DNA from: Chloroflexi bacterium UBA4733
GTDB lineage: Bacteria; Chloroflexota; UBA4733
Reading direction: 5' to 3'
Assembly: GCA_002404055.1 (NCBI GenBank)
Contig: DHIZ01000260.1
Location: 1-16,278 of the forward strand
DNA: 16,278 nucleotides
The notes beneath the pieces are model-generated. The model worked only from the letters and a program-made list of their open reading frames with translations, was not told where the DNA came from and searched no databases. A program made the position numbers and the translations under genes. Each line of letters begins with the position of its first letter. The first letter of the stretch is position 1. Positions 1 through 8,674 of the stretch are shown here, in pieces.

Positions 1-48
1 CGTCTCGGTCGCCCATCGCAGCAAGAACAATAGCGGTTAGCCCTGGGC

Positions 49-59
49 GGGGGGGGGGG
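49..59. repeat. Homopolymer run of 11 G
   Basis: Eleven consecutive G bases sit just upstream of the truncated sulfatase frame. Runs of this length are rare in bacterial DNA. They can be slippage-prone phase-variation tracts, but at a contig edge they are more often a sequencing or assembly artefact. Confidence 0.6.
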
Positions 60-109
60 AGCCGAACGATCCCGGCCCGGTCGCGACGCTTCGACCGCGC
101 TCGAGCGAG

Positions 110-964
110 TTGATCGTCGACGAGACGATTCGCTTCATGGAGCGCCACCGCGATCACCCCTTCTACGTCCAGGCCTGGCTGCTCGATCCGCACGCCATCC
201 TCAATCCGACCGCCGAGCAGATGGCGCCCTACCGGCAGTTGTCGCCGATGCACGTCGAGCACGTGGGTGCGCCGACCATCTACTATTCGGTCGTCACCAA
301 CGCTGACCGGCAGATCGGGCGGCTGCTACAGCGGCTCGACGACCTGGGGCTGGCCGAGCATACCATCGTGCTGTTCACCGGCGACAACGGCCCGGAAGAT
401 GTCCTGATCCGCAACGCCTCCCATAGCGGCGTCGGCAGCCCCGGTCCGTTCCGCGGACGCAAGCGCAGCCTCTATGAAGGCGGCGTGCGCATGCCGCTCA
501 TCGTGCGCTGGCCGGGGCACACCAGCGCCGGCCGCGTGGACAACGCCTCCGTCATCAGCAGCGTCGACATGCTGCCGACGCTCTGTAGGCTGGCCGGTGC
601 CGCGCTACCGGCGGGCTGGCAGGGCAACGGTGAGGATCGTGCGGCGGCGCTCTTTGGCGGACCGGCCGAGCGTACGACGCCTCTGCTGTGGGAATGGCGC
701 TTTCCGATCGCCGGTCACATTATCAACCGCAGTCCGATGCTGGCAATCCGGCAAGGTCGCTGGAAGCTGCTGCTCAATCCCGACCGGAGCCGCATCGAGC
801 TCTACGACATTGTGCGCGATCCCGTGGAGTTGAACAATCAGGCCACCTCGCAGCCGGCGCTTGTGGAGACGCTCGCCAGGCAAGCGCTGGCCTGGCAGGC
901 CGGCCTGCCTGCCGGTCCGAGAGCGCCAACTGCCGGCTCCAATAGCTACCCATGGCCGAGTTGA
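110..964 (+). pseudogene. 5'-truncated sulfatase (C-terminal half only)
   Basis: This is the C-terminal half of a sulfatase of the arylsulfatase / N-acetylgalactosamine-6-sulfatase type, which hydrolyses sulfate esters. Visible family landmarks are the FTGDNGPE segment (metal-binding Asp-Asn), the GRKRSLYEGG segment (conserved Lys) and VDMLPTLCRLAG near the C-terminal subdomain. The N-terminal half is absent: the DD metal motif, the C-x-P-S/T/A-R formylglycine motif and the GKWH motif. A fragment like this cannot be active alone. The listed start is a TTG with no convincing ribosome binding site. The frame stays open back to base 41, just after a TAG at 38-40, and passes through a run of 11 G at 49-59. 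Family-like sequence (SSELIVDETIRFM) begins around base 101. Either the gene is a real remnant or the window edge is misassembled. It lies 87 bp upstream of the next sulfatase on the same strand. Confidence 0.75.
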
Positions 965-1051
965 GCGGAACAGGGGTCCCTCCGAGACGCCGATGGTGAG
1001 CCTGGCCGTGGCGACGTCGAGGACGTGCTGTGATGAGAGGATTGAACACCC

Positions 1052-2971
1052 ATGACTGCAACCAGCGTCGCTCCTGATGGCGTCGCCGGCCGGCGGCCCA
1101 ACATCGTCTTCGTGCTGACCGACGACCAGGGTTACGGGGATCTCGGTTGCCACGGCAACCCCTACCTGCAGACGCCAAACCTGGACCGCTTGCACGGCCA
1201 GAGCGTTCGCCTCACCAACTTTCACGTCGGGCCCACCTGCTCGCCCACGCGCGCCGGCCTCTATGCCGGCCACTATGCCAACAGCACGGGCGTCTGGCAC
1301 ACCGTTGCCGGGCGTTCTCTGCTACGCCGGGACGAGCGCACGCTGGCCGACGCTCTGGCCGGCGCCGGCTACGTCACCGGTCTCTTTGGCAAGTGGCACC
1401 TGGGCGACGCCTACCCCTACCGGCCGCAGGATCGCGGCTTTCAGGAAGTCGTCACGCACGGCGGCGGCGGCGTCGGCAACACGCCGGACTACTGGGGCAA
1501 CAACTACACCGACGACCGCTACTGCCGCAACGGCGCCTGGGAGCCCTTCGACGGCTACTGCACCGATGTCTGGTTTGCGCTGGCCGGCGACTTCATCGAG
1601 CGCCATCGGGACCAACCGTTCTTCTGCATGGTGACGCCCAACGCTCCCCACTCGCCGCACATCGTGCCGGAGCGCTTCAGCAAGCCGTATATCGACCTGG
1701 CCGCCGCCGACCCGGCGGCCGCCAGCTTCTTCAACTATCCCGCCTGGGATCAGATGCTCAAGTTCTATGGCATGGTCGCCTGCATTGATCACAACGTCGG
1801 CCTGTTGCGCCAGCAGTTGGACGATCTCGGCCTGACCCACAACACCATATTCATCTTTATGACCGACAACGGCAGTGCCGGCGGGCTACGGCGCGACCGG
1901 GAACAGTTCATCACCCACGGCTACAACGCCGGCATGCGCGGCGGCAAGGGCACACCTTATGAGGGCGGCCACCGCGTTCCCTTCTTCCTGCGCTGGCCTG
2001 CCGGCGGCTTTAGCAGGGGACGCGACATCGACACCTTGACGGCCAACATCGACATCAGCCCCACCCTCCTCGACCTGTGCGGCCTGACGTACGACCCCGC
2101 GCGTTTCCACGGTCGCAGCCTCGTCCCGCTGCTGGAAGGGGGGCCGGCCGGCGCAGCGTGGCCCGACCGTGCCGTGGTCACCGATTCTCAGCGCCTGCTC
2201 CAGCCCCTCAAGTGGCGCTTGAGTTGCGCCATGCGCGGCCACTGGCGGCTGATCAACGGCAGCGCGCTCTACAATCTGCAGAGCGATCCGGCACAGCGCC
2301 ACGACGTGGCGGCCGTGTGCCCGGAGATGGTGGCGCAACTGCGGGCGGACTACGAGGCCTGGTGGCGTCTGGTATCCGTCCGGGCGGCAGAGGAGATCCC
2401 TATCCCCCTTGGAGACCCGGCGGCGGAGCACGTCATGCTCACCTGCCACGACTGGCGTCGGCAGCCGGATCACGCCATCGGCCTTGCCGAATATGCTGAC
2501 GACTCGCGCGCTTTCTCCAACCAGTCCCAGGTCCGCCAGGGACCGGAGTTCACCGGCTACTGGGAGGTGGAGGTGGTGCGGGCCGGCCGCTATCGCCTCG
2601 AGCTGCGCCGCTGGCCACGGGAGGCGGACCTGGCCTTGACGGCAGGCATTCCCGGTGACCTCAAGCCCTATAGCGACAGCATCGTCGACGGCTATGGCGG
2701 CGGCCGTGCCATCCCGATCCAGCGCGCCGCCGTCCACATTGCCGGCCTGACCTCCGAGTGCGATGTCGATCCTGCGGCGACAGCCGCCATCTTCCAACTC
2801 CAGTTGCCGGCCGGTCCTGCACATCTGGAAACGACGCTCCAGACGGCCGAGGGCGGCGCGCTGAGCGCCTATTACGTCTACGTCGAACGGTCGACGGAGG
2901 AGAGCAAAGAGCATGAGTTGTTTGTCGGAAATTCGGAAGTGGAACTGGCTTCGCCGCGGCATGGGACGTAA
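1052..2971 (+). CDS. Sulfatase (arylsulfatase family) with C-terminal accessory domain
   Basis: A complete 639-residue type I sulfatase, predicted to remove sulfate from a sulfated sugar. Active-site landmarks are all present. Metal ligands D24-D25 lie in TDDQGYGD. C63 lies in CSPTR and is the Cys expected to be converted to formylglycine, followed by R67. K114 and H116 lie in GKWH, H200 in APHSPH, D272-N273 in TDNGS, and K299 before PYEGG. The sulfatase fold spans about residues 14-430. The last 200 residues form an extra beta-rich region containing GYWEVEVVRAG and LELRRWPREAD, which I recognise as a tail on many environmental arylsulfatases and which may bind carbohydrate. No signal peptide is visible, so a cytoplasmic location is inferred. 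A GAGAGGA at 1035-1041 precedes the ATG by 10 nt. The fucosidase follows 23 bp downstream, consistent with an operon. The exact sulfated substrate cannot be read from sequence. Confidence 0.93.
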   Translation: MTATSVAPDGVAGRRPNIVFVLTDDQGYGDLGCHGNPYLQTPNLDRLHGQSVRLTNFHVGPTCSPTRAGLYAGHYANSTGVWHTVAGRSLLRRDERTLADALAGAGYVTGLFGKWHLGDAYPYRPQDRGFQEVVTHGGGGVGNTPDYWGNNYTDDRYCRNGAWEPFDGYCTDVWFALAGDFIERHRDQPFFCMVTPNAPHSPHIVPERFSKPYIDLAAADPAAASFFNYPAWDQMLKFYGMVACIDHNVGLLRQQLDDLGLTHNTIFIFMTDNGSAGGLRRDREQFITHGYNAGMRGGKGTPYEGGHRVPFFLRWPAGGFSRGRDIDTLTANIDISPTLLDLCGLTYDPARFHGRSLVPLLEGGPAGAAWPDRAVVTDSQRLLQPLKWRLSCAMRGHWRLINGSALYNLQSDPAQRHDVAAVCPEMVAQLRADYEAWWRLVSVRAAEEIPIPLGDPAAEHVMLTCHDWRRQPDHAIGLAEYADDSRAFSNQSQVRQGPEFTGYWEVEVVRAGRYRLELRRWPREADLALTAGIPGDLKPYSDSIVDGYGGGRAIPIQRAAVHIAGLTSECDVDPAATAAIFQLQLPAGPAHLETTLQTAEGGALSAYYVYVERSTEESKEHELFVGNSEVELASPRHGT

Positions 2972-2994
2972 CGTACAGTGGAAAGAGGAACGGC

Positions 2995-4032
2995 ATGAGT
3001 ACTGATCAGCAGCGTGTCCCGCACTATCTTGCCGGCCATGCAGCCCTGCACCGGCTGAACCCACGCGCTGCCGCCTTGCGTTGGTTCAGCGAGGCGAAGT
3101 ACGGGCTGTTCCTGCACTTCGGGCTGTACTCGTTGCTGGGGCGGCATGAGTGGGTGCAGTTGCGAGAACGTGTCCCGGTAGCTGAGTACGCCGAGCTGGC
3201 CCACCAGTTTCGCGCTGAACACTTCGACGCCGAGAGCATCGCCGCGTTTGCCCAGGACTGCGGTATGCGCTACATCAACCTGACGACCAGACACCACGAC
3301 AGTTTCTGTCTCTTCCAGACGCGCGAGACGCCGTTTCACAGTGGTAACACGCCGGCCGGTCGCGATCTCGTCGCTGAGTTGGCGGCAGCGTGTGACCGGC
3401 ACGGCCTGGGTCTCTTCCTCTACTACTCGCACGGCCGCGATTGGCGCCACCCGCACGCGCCCAACAACGACCAGTGGGGCGGTCGCGCCCGTCCAGAGTA
3501 TGATCCACCGGAACCAAGCTATGCGTATGGTTCAGCGCATCAGTTGGATCGCTACCTGGATTTTGTGACCGCTCAGATCCGGGAGTTGCTCACCGGGTAT
3601 GGACCGATCGCCGGTATCTGGCTGGACGGCATCGCCGTGCCCCTTTCCGGCGATCGAGCCCTCTTTCGCTGCCAGGAGCTCTACGATCTGATCCATCGGC
3701 TCCAGCCGCAGGTGCTGGTGTCGTACAAGCAGGGGTTGCTTGGCAGCGAGGACTTTGTGGCGCCGGAGCACAAGGCGGTGCCGGCGCCGGGAAAGCCCGT
3801 GGAGATCTGCACCACGATGTGTCCGGGCGCCTGGGGCTATCTGCGAGCTGGGGCCGGCAAGCATAGAACGGCAGCGGAAGTCTGGGCAACGCTCCAAGCC
3901 GCCCGGCAACAGGGCTGCAATTTACTGCTCAATACCGGCCCTTTGCCCGATGGCTCAATCGACCCGGAGGATGCGGCCGTGTTGCAACAGGTCGGCGCGC
4001 GGCTGCGCTCCGAGGCCTTTCCAGGCTGCTGA
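2995..4032 (+). CDS. Alpha-L-fucosidase, GH29-type
   Basis: A 345-residue glycoside hydrolase resembling the catalytic barrel of family GH29 alpha-L-fucosidases, which release terminal L-fucose with retention of configuration. Landmarks include AKYGLFLHFGLYS (34-46), RHHDSFCLF (99-107, equivalent to the family HHDGF motif, with Ser for Gly) and GIWLDG (207-212), where D211 is the expected catalytic nucleophile. The acid/base is variable in GH29. E258 in APEH is only a candidate. The C-terminal QGCNLLLNTGPLPDGSI is also typical. The protein is short and lacks the C-terminal beta-sandwich common in this family, and there is no signal peptide. GAAAGAGGA at 2981-2989 gives a good ribosome binding site 5 nt before the ATG. 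Its position between two sulfatases suggests action on a sulfated fucose-containing oligosaccharide after or alongside desulfation. The family call is firm and the substrate is inferred. Confidence 0.88.
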   Translation: MSTDQQRVPHYLAGHAALHRLNPRAAALRWFSEAKYGLFLHFGLYSLLGRHEWVQLRERVPVAEYAELAHQFRAEHFDAESIAAFAQDCGMRYINLTTRHHDSFCLFQTRETPFHSGNTPAGRDLVAELAAACDRHGLGLFLYYSHGRDWRHPHAPNNDQWGGRARPEYDPPEPSYAYGSAHQLDRYLDFVTAQIRELLTGYGPIAGIWLDGIAVPLSGDRALFRCQELYDLIHRLQPQVLVSYKQGLLGSEDFVAPEHKAVPAPGKPVEICTTMCPGAWGYLRAGAGKHRTAAEVWATLQAARQQGCNLLLNTGPLPDGSIDPEDAAVLQQVGARLRSEAFPGC

Positions 4033-4093
4033 GTGGTCGCTGCTGCTCGAGGGATCCGGTCGCAGGCGGTGTCGTGCGAATCAGGACGCCTGA

Positions 4094-4146
4094 GGTAGTC
4101 GCGCGCCATGGTGCAGCCTGCGCTGGCGATACGGTGCAGGACTACC
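4094..4146. other. Potential hairpin between fucosidase and sulfatase
   Basis: GGTAGTC (4094-4100) pairs perfectly with GACTACC (4140-4146), and inside it CGCCA (4104-4108) pairs with TGGCG (4124-4128). The structure sits in the 151-bp gap before the next sulfatase, ending 37 nt before its ATG. It has no T-run, so it is not a classical intrinsic terminator. It could be a structured leader or an RNA-processing site, or it could be chance in G+C-rich DNA. Confidence 0.3.
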
Positions 4147-4183
4147 GACGTGGAGCGTGGCGTTCGGGAGGAACAGGGAGAAT

Positions 4184-5563
4184 ATGAACGCGAACAGCAC
4201 GATGAGACCCAATATACTGTTCATCATCGCCGACGATCATCGCAGTGAGGCCATCCATGCAGTCGGTGACAAGGTCGTGCAGACGCCGAACCTCGACGGA
4301 CTGGTGGCACGTGGCGTCTGCTTTCGCCAGCACCACAGCATGGGCGGCATGCTCGGCGGGGTCTGCGTCCCCAGCCGGGCCGCCATCCATACCGGCGCCA
4401 ATCCCTTCCGCGCTTCCGTGCGGCCTCGTGTCAACGATGCGGAAGGATCGCGGACCCTGAACCCAACCCTGCCAACCCTGCCGGCGGTCTTGCGCGGGGC
4501 GGGCTACCACACCTATGCCACCGGCAAATGGCACAACGACAAGGCGAGCTTCAACGCCGGTTTTGTCGACGGCGCCAACCTCTTCTTCGGCGGCATGAGC
4601 GATCACTGGCGCGTGCCGCTCCACGCCTACGATCCCAGTGGCGCCTATCTTCCCGAGGCGCGAACGATTGGTGGCAAGCATTCGACCGAGTGCTTCAGCG
4701 ACGCCGCCGTACAGTTCCTGCAGGCCTACAATGGTGAGCGGCCGTTCTTTCTCTATGTGGCCTTCACGGCGCCGCACGACCCGCGCACGGCGCCGCCGGA
4801 GTACGCCGCCCGCTATGATCCCGCTGCTCTACCGCTCCCGGAGAACTACCTGCCCCAACATCCCTTCGACAACGGCGACCTGCGCACCCGCGACGAGCGC
4901 CTTGCCCCATGGCCACGGACAGCGGAGATCGTCCGTCAGCACCTGGCCGACTACTACGCCATGATCAGCCACCTGGATTCCGGCGTTGGCCGTATCCTGG
5001 CGGCGCTCCAGTCACGAGCGGATGGCGTGAACAGCGTGGTGGTCTACTCCGCGGATCACGGCCTGGCCGTCGGGCAGCACGGACTCATGGGCAAGCAGAA
5101 TCTGTACGAGCATAGCGTCCACATCCCGCTGCTGCTGAGCGGACCGGACCTGCCTGCTGGCCGGCAGATCGACGCCCTCACCCTGCAGTATGACCTCTTC
5201 CCCACGCTGTGTGCCCTGACGGACACGCCAGCCCCCGCCACGTTGGAAGGCGCAAATCTGCTCCCGCTCGTTTCCGGGGAGCGACGACGAGTCCACGACA
5301 GCATATTTTCCGTGTACAAAGATGTCCAGCGGATGGTCAGCGACGGCGCTTGGAAGCTGATTCGCTACTATCACTCACGAGCGTTCGCCACCGGAACCGA
5401 CTGTCTGCAACTCTTCGAGCTGACGGTGGACCCCTGGGAGACGCACGACCGCAGCGGGGACCGCGCCGCGCAACGCCACCTGCACCGCCTGGCAGCGGAG
5501 TTGGCATCGTGGCAGCGCCGCCTGAACGACCCGCTGGCGGGCATTCCCGTGCTGCCGGCCTGA
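4184..5563 (+). CDS. Sulfatase (arylsulfatase A-like)
   Basis: A complete 459-residue sulfatase of a different subfamily from its upstream neighbour, with no C-terminal extension. Landmarks are D17-D18 in IADDH (metal), C61 in CVPSR (expected formylglycine) with R65, K115 and H117 in TGKWH, H198 in APHDP, D291-H292 in SADHG, and K304 in MGKQN. The SMGGMLGGVCVPSR context is characteristic of one sulfatase branch. I chose the ATG at 4184, which follows GGGAGGA (4166-4172) at 11 nt. An upstream in-frame GTG at 4157 would add nine residues with no homology value and has no ribosome binding site. No signal peptide is visible. It is the last plus-strand gene before the convergent minus-strand operon. 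The 151-bp gap after the fucosidase allows either read-through or a separate promoter. The substrate is unknown. Confidence 0.92.
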   Translation: MNANSTMRPNILFIIADDHRSEAIHAVGDKVVQTPNLDGLVARGVCFRQHHSMGGMLGGVCVPSRAAIHTGANPFRASVRPRVNDAEGSRTLNPTLPTLPAVLRGAGYHTYATGKWHNDKASFNAGFVDGANLFFGGMSDHWRVPLHAYDPSGAYLPEARTIGGKHSTECFSDAAVQFLQAYNGERPFFLYVAFTAPHDPRTAPPEYAARYDPAALPLPENYLPQHPFDNGDLRTRDERLAPWPRTAEIVRQHLADYYAMISHLDSGVGRILAALQSRADGVNSVVVYSADHGLAVGQHGLMGKQNLYEHSVHIPLLLSGPDLPAGRQIDALTLQYDLFPTLCALTDTPAPATLEGANLLPLVSGERRRVHDSIFSVYKDVQRMVSDGAWKLIRYYHSRAFATGTDCLQLFELTVDPWETHDRSGDRAAQRHLHRLAAELASWQRRLNDPLAGIPVLPA

Positions 5564-5569
5564 GCCGTG

Positions 5570-5683
5570 CCGGGTGGCGCTAGCCCCAACACGGTTCAGA
5601 TAAGCTTTCTGCAAGCTGCGGTTGCGATGGAAAGCAGTGCCGCGACTGCGGGACACTAACTGAACCGTATTGGCGCTACCCGG
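5570..5683. repeat. Inverted-repeat element between convergent operons (MITE-like or bidirectional terminator)
   Basis: The left arm is 5570-5599 and the right arm 5660-5683. The right arm, read on the other strand, matches the left with two substitutions plus a 6-nt insertion (TAGCCC, 5581-5586). The best conserved part is CAACACGGTTCAG (5587-5599) against CTGAACCGTATTG (5660-5672). Weaker similarity continues inward. Smaller stems lie inside: GCTTTC with GAAAGC, and GCAGT with ACTGC. The right arm contains the TAG stop of the binding-protein gene (5676-5678). Long imperfect terminal repeats around about 60 bp suggest a miniature inverted-repeat element or an IS remnant. The convergent position also fits a shared terminator. 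No flanking target duplication was identified. Confidence 0.5.
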
Positions 5684-7187
5684 CCGGTTGCGGTGTGCTC
5701 TTAAGCAGTCCCGCCAACTCCTGCTGGGCGCCGTCCAGCGCGTTCGACACGCTCTGTTGGCCTTGCATGGCGGCGGTCACGTGTTTGGACAGGATCTGTA
5801 CCGCCTGATCCATGGCCACGTACTTGGGGACGAAGCGGGCCATCTGGGGATTTTGCAGCACCTGGGCGAAGGTCGCGTTGGCCTTGGCGCTGGCCAGGGA
5901 CGGCATGCTGTAGGCGGTGTAGGAAGGATCCTGCGTCGCCGACTGGCGGGAGGGGCAGCCGCCGGCCACCTTGGAGCGGATGATTTCCGCCTCCGTGCCG
6001 GTGAGGAACTTCAGCCAGGTCCAGGCGGCCTCTGGTTGGACGTTCGCCTTGGCGATGGCAATCAGGCCCGGCGCGGTGAAGGTCACCGATTGCTGCGTGC
6101 CCGGCGAGCGTGGCAGGGGTACCACGTCGAAGGTAAAGCTGGAGACCGGCTGCATGGTGCCGAAGAAGCCCCGGTTGGCCCGGAACATGGCGGCGTTGGC
6201 AGTGGGGAAGACGTTGGCGCCCAACTTGACGCCGGGGCTGGAGACGGTGACGCCATACTTTTGTACCAGGTCGACCACGAACTGGACGGCATCAACCACC
6301 GGCTGTTGCTTGACGAGCACCTGCTTGAAGTCGGGGCTGAACACGTCGCCGCCGTTGCTCCACAACCAGGTCAGCAGTTGAGTGTCCGTGAAGACGGTCC
6401 CTTCGCCGGCCTGCACCACCTGGCCGGCCGCATCTTTCTTCGTGAGCTTCATCGCGGCGTTGAGATAGTCATTCCAGGTCCAGTCCGCTTTTGGCAAGGT
6501 GACGCCGGCCGCCTGGAAGGCGTTGATGTTGTAGTACTGCAAGATGGCGCAGCCGTCCGGCGGCAGGGCGACCTGATTGCCCTGCCATTTGCCCGCTTCC
6601 AGATGGGCGGGGAAGAAGTCGTTGGGATTCACTTCCTTGGCATCGCGCGCCAGCCGGGCGCTGAGATTGAGCAAGCTGCCGGTAGAGGCGACGCCGGCCA
6701 GCTCGTCCTCCCCCAGCTCGAAGCAGTCCGGCGCCGTACCGGAGGCCAGCATGGCGGTCCGTTTGGTCGGCCAGGAGGCGCCACTCGTGCCGACCCCGGT
6801 CGCGTTCTGGAAGGTGGCGTGGAGCGCATGCTGGTCCCGGTTGAACGCCGCCGCCTGCGCCTTGAGTGCGGCGGCCAGGGAGACATTGGCCTGGCGGATA
6901 TAGACGACATTGATCACGGCTGGGCTGCCGGCGGCTGCGGAGGTGGCGGCCGAACTGGTGCTTGCTGTGCTGGTCGCGGAACTGGCTGCAGCTGCTCGAG
7001 TCGTCGCGGTGGACGTGCCGCCCTGGATTGACGCAGGGCCGGCCGGCCCTGCCGTGCAGGCCGCGAGGCTCGCTCCCGCCAGCAGCACCACTGCGCCGCA
7101 GAGCCGGCGCAGCAGGGCCGCGCGGGAGAGCCGTCCAGCCCTCGTAGGGCTATCCTCAACTGTCCGTTGCGTTGCTGCCATTGCCAT
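5676..7187 (-). CDS. ABC transporter sugar-binding lipoprotein (extracellular solute-binding family 1)
   Basis: A 503-residue extracellular solute-binding protein of the carbohydrate type, predicted to capture an oligosaccharide for an ABC importer. The N-terminus has Arg residues, a hydrophobic stretch and a lipobox LAAC with the lipidated Cys at 44. A low-complexity Ala/Ser/Thr tether (about residues 45-86) links it to the globular domain. The body shows the pattern of family 1 binding proteins, for example YYNINAFQAAGVTLPKADWT and PEAAWTWLKFLTG. Two in-frame ATGs (7187 and 7181) follow AAGGGG at 7191-7196 at 3 and 9 nt. Spacing favours 7181, which would remove two residues. The sulfatase gene ends 57 bp upstream on the same strand, so co-transcription is likely. 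No permease or ATPase gene is in the window. The stop codon lies inside an inverted-repeat arm, so the extreme C-terminus may have been reset by an insertion. Confidence 0.88.
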   Translation of the reverse strand: MAMAATQRTVEDSPTRAGRLSRAALLRRLCGAVVLLAGASLAACTAGPAGPASIQGGTSTATTRAAAASSATSTASTSSAATSAAAGSPAVINVVYIRQANVSLAAALKAQAAAFNRDQHALHATFQNATGVGTSGASWPTKRTAMLASGTAPDCFELGEDELAGVASTGSLLNLSARLARDAKEVNPNDFFPAHLEAGKWQGNQVALPPDGCAILQYYNINAFQAAGVTLPKADWTWNDYLNAAMKLTKKDAAGQVVQAGEGTVFTDTQLLTWLWSNGGDVFSPDFKQVLVKQQPVVDAVQFVVDLVQKYGVTVSSPGVKLGANVFPTANAAMFRANRGFFGTMQPVSSFTFDVVPLPRSPGTQQSVTFTAPGLIAIAKANVQPEAAWTWLKFLTGTEAEIIRSKVAGGCPSRQSATQDPSYTAYSMPSLASAKANATFAQVLQNPQMARFVPKYVAMDQAVQILSKHVTAAMQGQQSVSNALDGAQQELAGLLKSTPQPAG

Positions 7188-7244
7188 GGACCCCTTTCGC
7201 TCTCCGTCTGCACGCTCGGCTGGGCGTGCTAACGTTCCGCCATG

Positions 7245-8645
7245 CTACTCAGCGCTGTTGGCCGGCCAGGTCAGCACCACCTGGGTACGCACGAGCCACT
7301 CCAGGAGCTGCTCCCGCAACTGGCGTTCCAGCGCCGCTACGTCTGGATGACCGATCAGGTTGCGACGCTCGCCCGGATCGGCTTGGAGGTCGTAGAGCAT
7401 GTACCCGCCTGCTTGCCCATCCACGGTGTATTTGTGGCGGCCATCAAAGACCATGACGTGCCGGTTGAGCTCACTGAAGATCGGCGACCGGTGCTCAGTC
7501 GTCGCCCCGCTCGCCACGGGCACGAGAGACCGGCCAAAGGCCGACCCTGACGGCTCTGCTCCCCCGATGTCCAGCAGCGTCGGGAAACAGTCGATCAACT
7601 CGACCGGCGCCTCGATCGTGCGGCCCTGCGGCAGGAGAGCCGGGTAGCGGAGGATCAAGGGAATACGCACCGCCGGTTCGAAGAAGCAGCCCTTGCCCAT
7701 GCGCCCCTGCTCGCCCAGCATATCGCCGTGGTCCGAGAAGAAGAGGATGCAGGTGTCTTCGAGCATGCCGCGCCGCTCCAGCACCGCCAGCAGGCGACCG
7801 AACCAATAGTCGACCAGCGAGATTTTGCGGGCGTATTGTGCTCGCGCCGCGCGCAGCACCGCTGGGTCGTAGGCTCTGCTGTGGCTGAGGAAGGTGGCCA
7901 CGTGCCTTGGCGCCCAGGCCGGAATATCGGCGGGCGGCGCTGCCGCTGGGATCTCCGCCTCGTCGTACATGGATGCATACTCGGCTGGGGCGTCGAAGGG
8001 AGGATGGGGCGCGCCGAACGCCGCCCAGAGCAGGAAGGGCTGCTCGCCCGTGTAGTGCTCGAGCCACGCCACACTTTGCTGACCGATATAGCTATCAAGT
8101 TGATCTTCCAGCGCCAGGGGGCTGGGCCAGGTAGCGACACCCGGGAAGGCGCGCCGCCGCCGGTAGTCGTCGCGGAAGGCGTCGAGCAGGCCGCGCTCGC
8201 GCCAGAAGGCGGTGAGGTAGGACTCCGTCCCCAGTGTGCTGAGTGGGCCGGTCGTCTCGTGGACGTCGTCGAAGCCGCGGGAGCGCACGTAGGTTTCCCA
8301 GTGGCGCAGGTCCGTGCCGCCGCCGTGACCGTAGAAGTGCCCCTTGCCGACGAAGGCGGTGTGGTAGCCTGCCTGCTGCAACCGGCGCATGAAGGTATCG
8401 CTCTCCGCCGGTAGCATCCCGGCGTTGGTGGCCAGGTGGTGGTTGTGCAGGTATTGCCCACTGACGAAGCTGGCGCGGGCCGGCATGCAGAGCGGGCTGG
8501 TGGTGTAGGCGCGCGTGAAGCGTACCCCCTCTCGCGCCAGCCGGTCCATGTTGGGGGTGTGCAGCCAGGCATTGCCGGCACAGCCCAGATAGTCGTGGCG
8601 CTGCTGGTCGGTCATCAGGATCAGCACATTTGGCGTTTTGGGCAT
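7245..8645 (-). CDS. Sulfatase with CMPAR active-site motif
   Basis: A complete 466-residue sulfatase, the fourth sulfatase gene in the locus. Landmarks are D13-Q14 in MTDQQR (metal site in the DQQ form), C53 in CMPAR (expected formylglycine, Ala at the position usually Ser or Thr) with R57, K101 and H103 in VGKGHFYG, H214 in GAPHPPF, D305-H306 in SDHGD, and K318 in MGKGC. The DQQ and SDHGDMLGEQG pattern recalls choline-sulfatase-like and related sugar sulfatases. Nothing here fixes the substrate. No signal peptide is present, so a cytoplasmic location is inferred. GAAGGG at 8655-8660 precedes the ATG by 9 nt. The propeller glycosidase gene ends 29 bp upstream and the sugar-binding protein starts 57 bp downstream, so the genes form a tight minus-strand cluster. 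Confidence 0.92.
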   Translation of the reverse strand: MPKTPNVLILMTDQQRHDYLGCAGNAWLHTPNMDRLAREGVRFTRAYTTSPLCMPARASFVSGQYLHNHHLATNAGMLPAESDTFMRRLQQAGYHTAFVGKGHFYGHGGGTDLRHWETYVRSRGFDDVHETTGPLSTLGTESYLTAFWRERGLLDAFRDDYRRRRAFPGVATWPSPLALEDQLDSYIGQQSVAWLEHYTGEQPFLLWAAFGAPHPPFDAPAEYASMYDEAEIPAAAPPADIPAWAPRHVATFLSHSRAYDPAVLRAARAQYARKISLVDYWFGRLLAVLERRGMLEDTCILFFSDHGDMLGEQGRMGKGCFFEPAVRIPLILRYPALLPQGRTIEAPVELIDCFPTLLDIGGAEPSGSAFGRSLVPVASGATTEHRSPIFSELNRHVMVFDGRHKYTVDGQAGGYMLYDLQADPGERRNLIGHPDVAALERQLREQLLEWLVRTQVVLTWPANSAE

Positions 8646-8674
8646 GTTCAGCGTCCCTTCGTCCGCAATGGCGG

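Noticed and set aside
1886..3064. A 392-codon minus-strand open frame opposite the second sulfatase
   Set aside because: It lies over intact sulfatase coding sequence with a complete active site and shows no protein-family pattern.
5670..7031. A 453-codon plus-strand open frame opposite the sugar-binding protein
   Set aside because: It mirrors a convincing lipoprotein gene on the other strand and is rich in Gly, Arg and Val with no family motif. Long antisense frames are expected at this G+C content.
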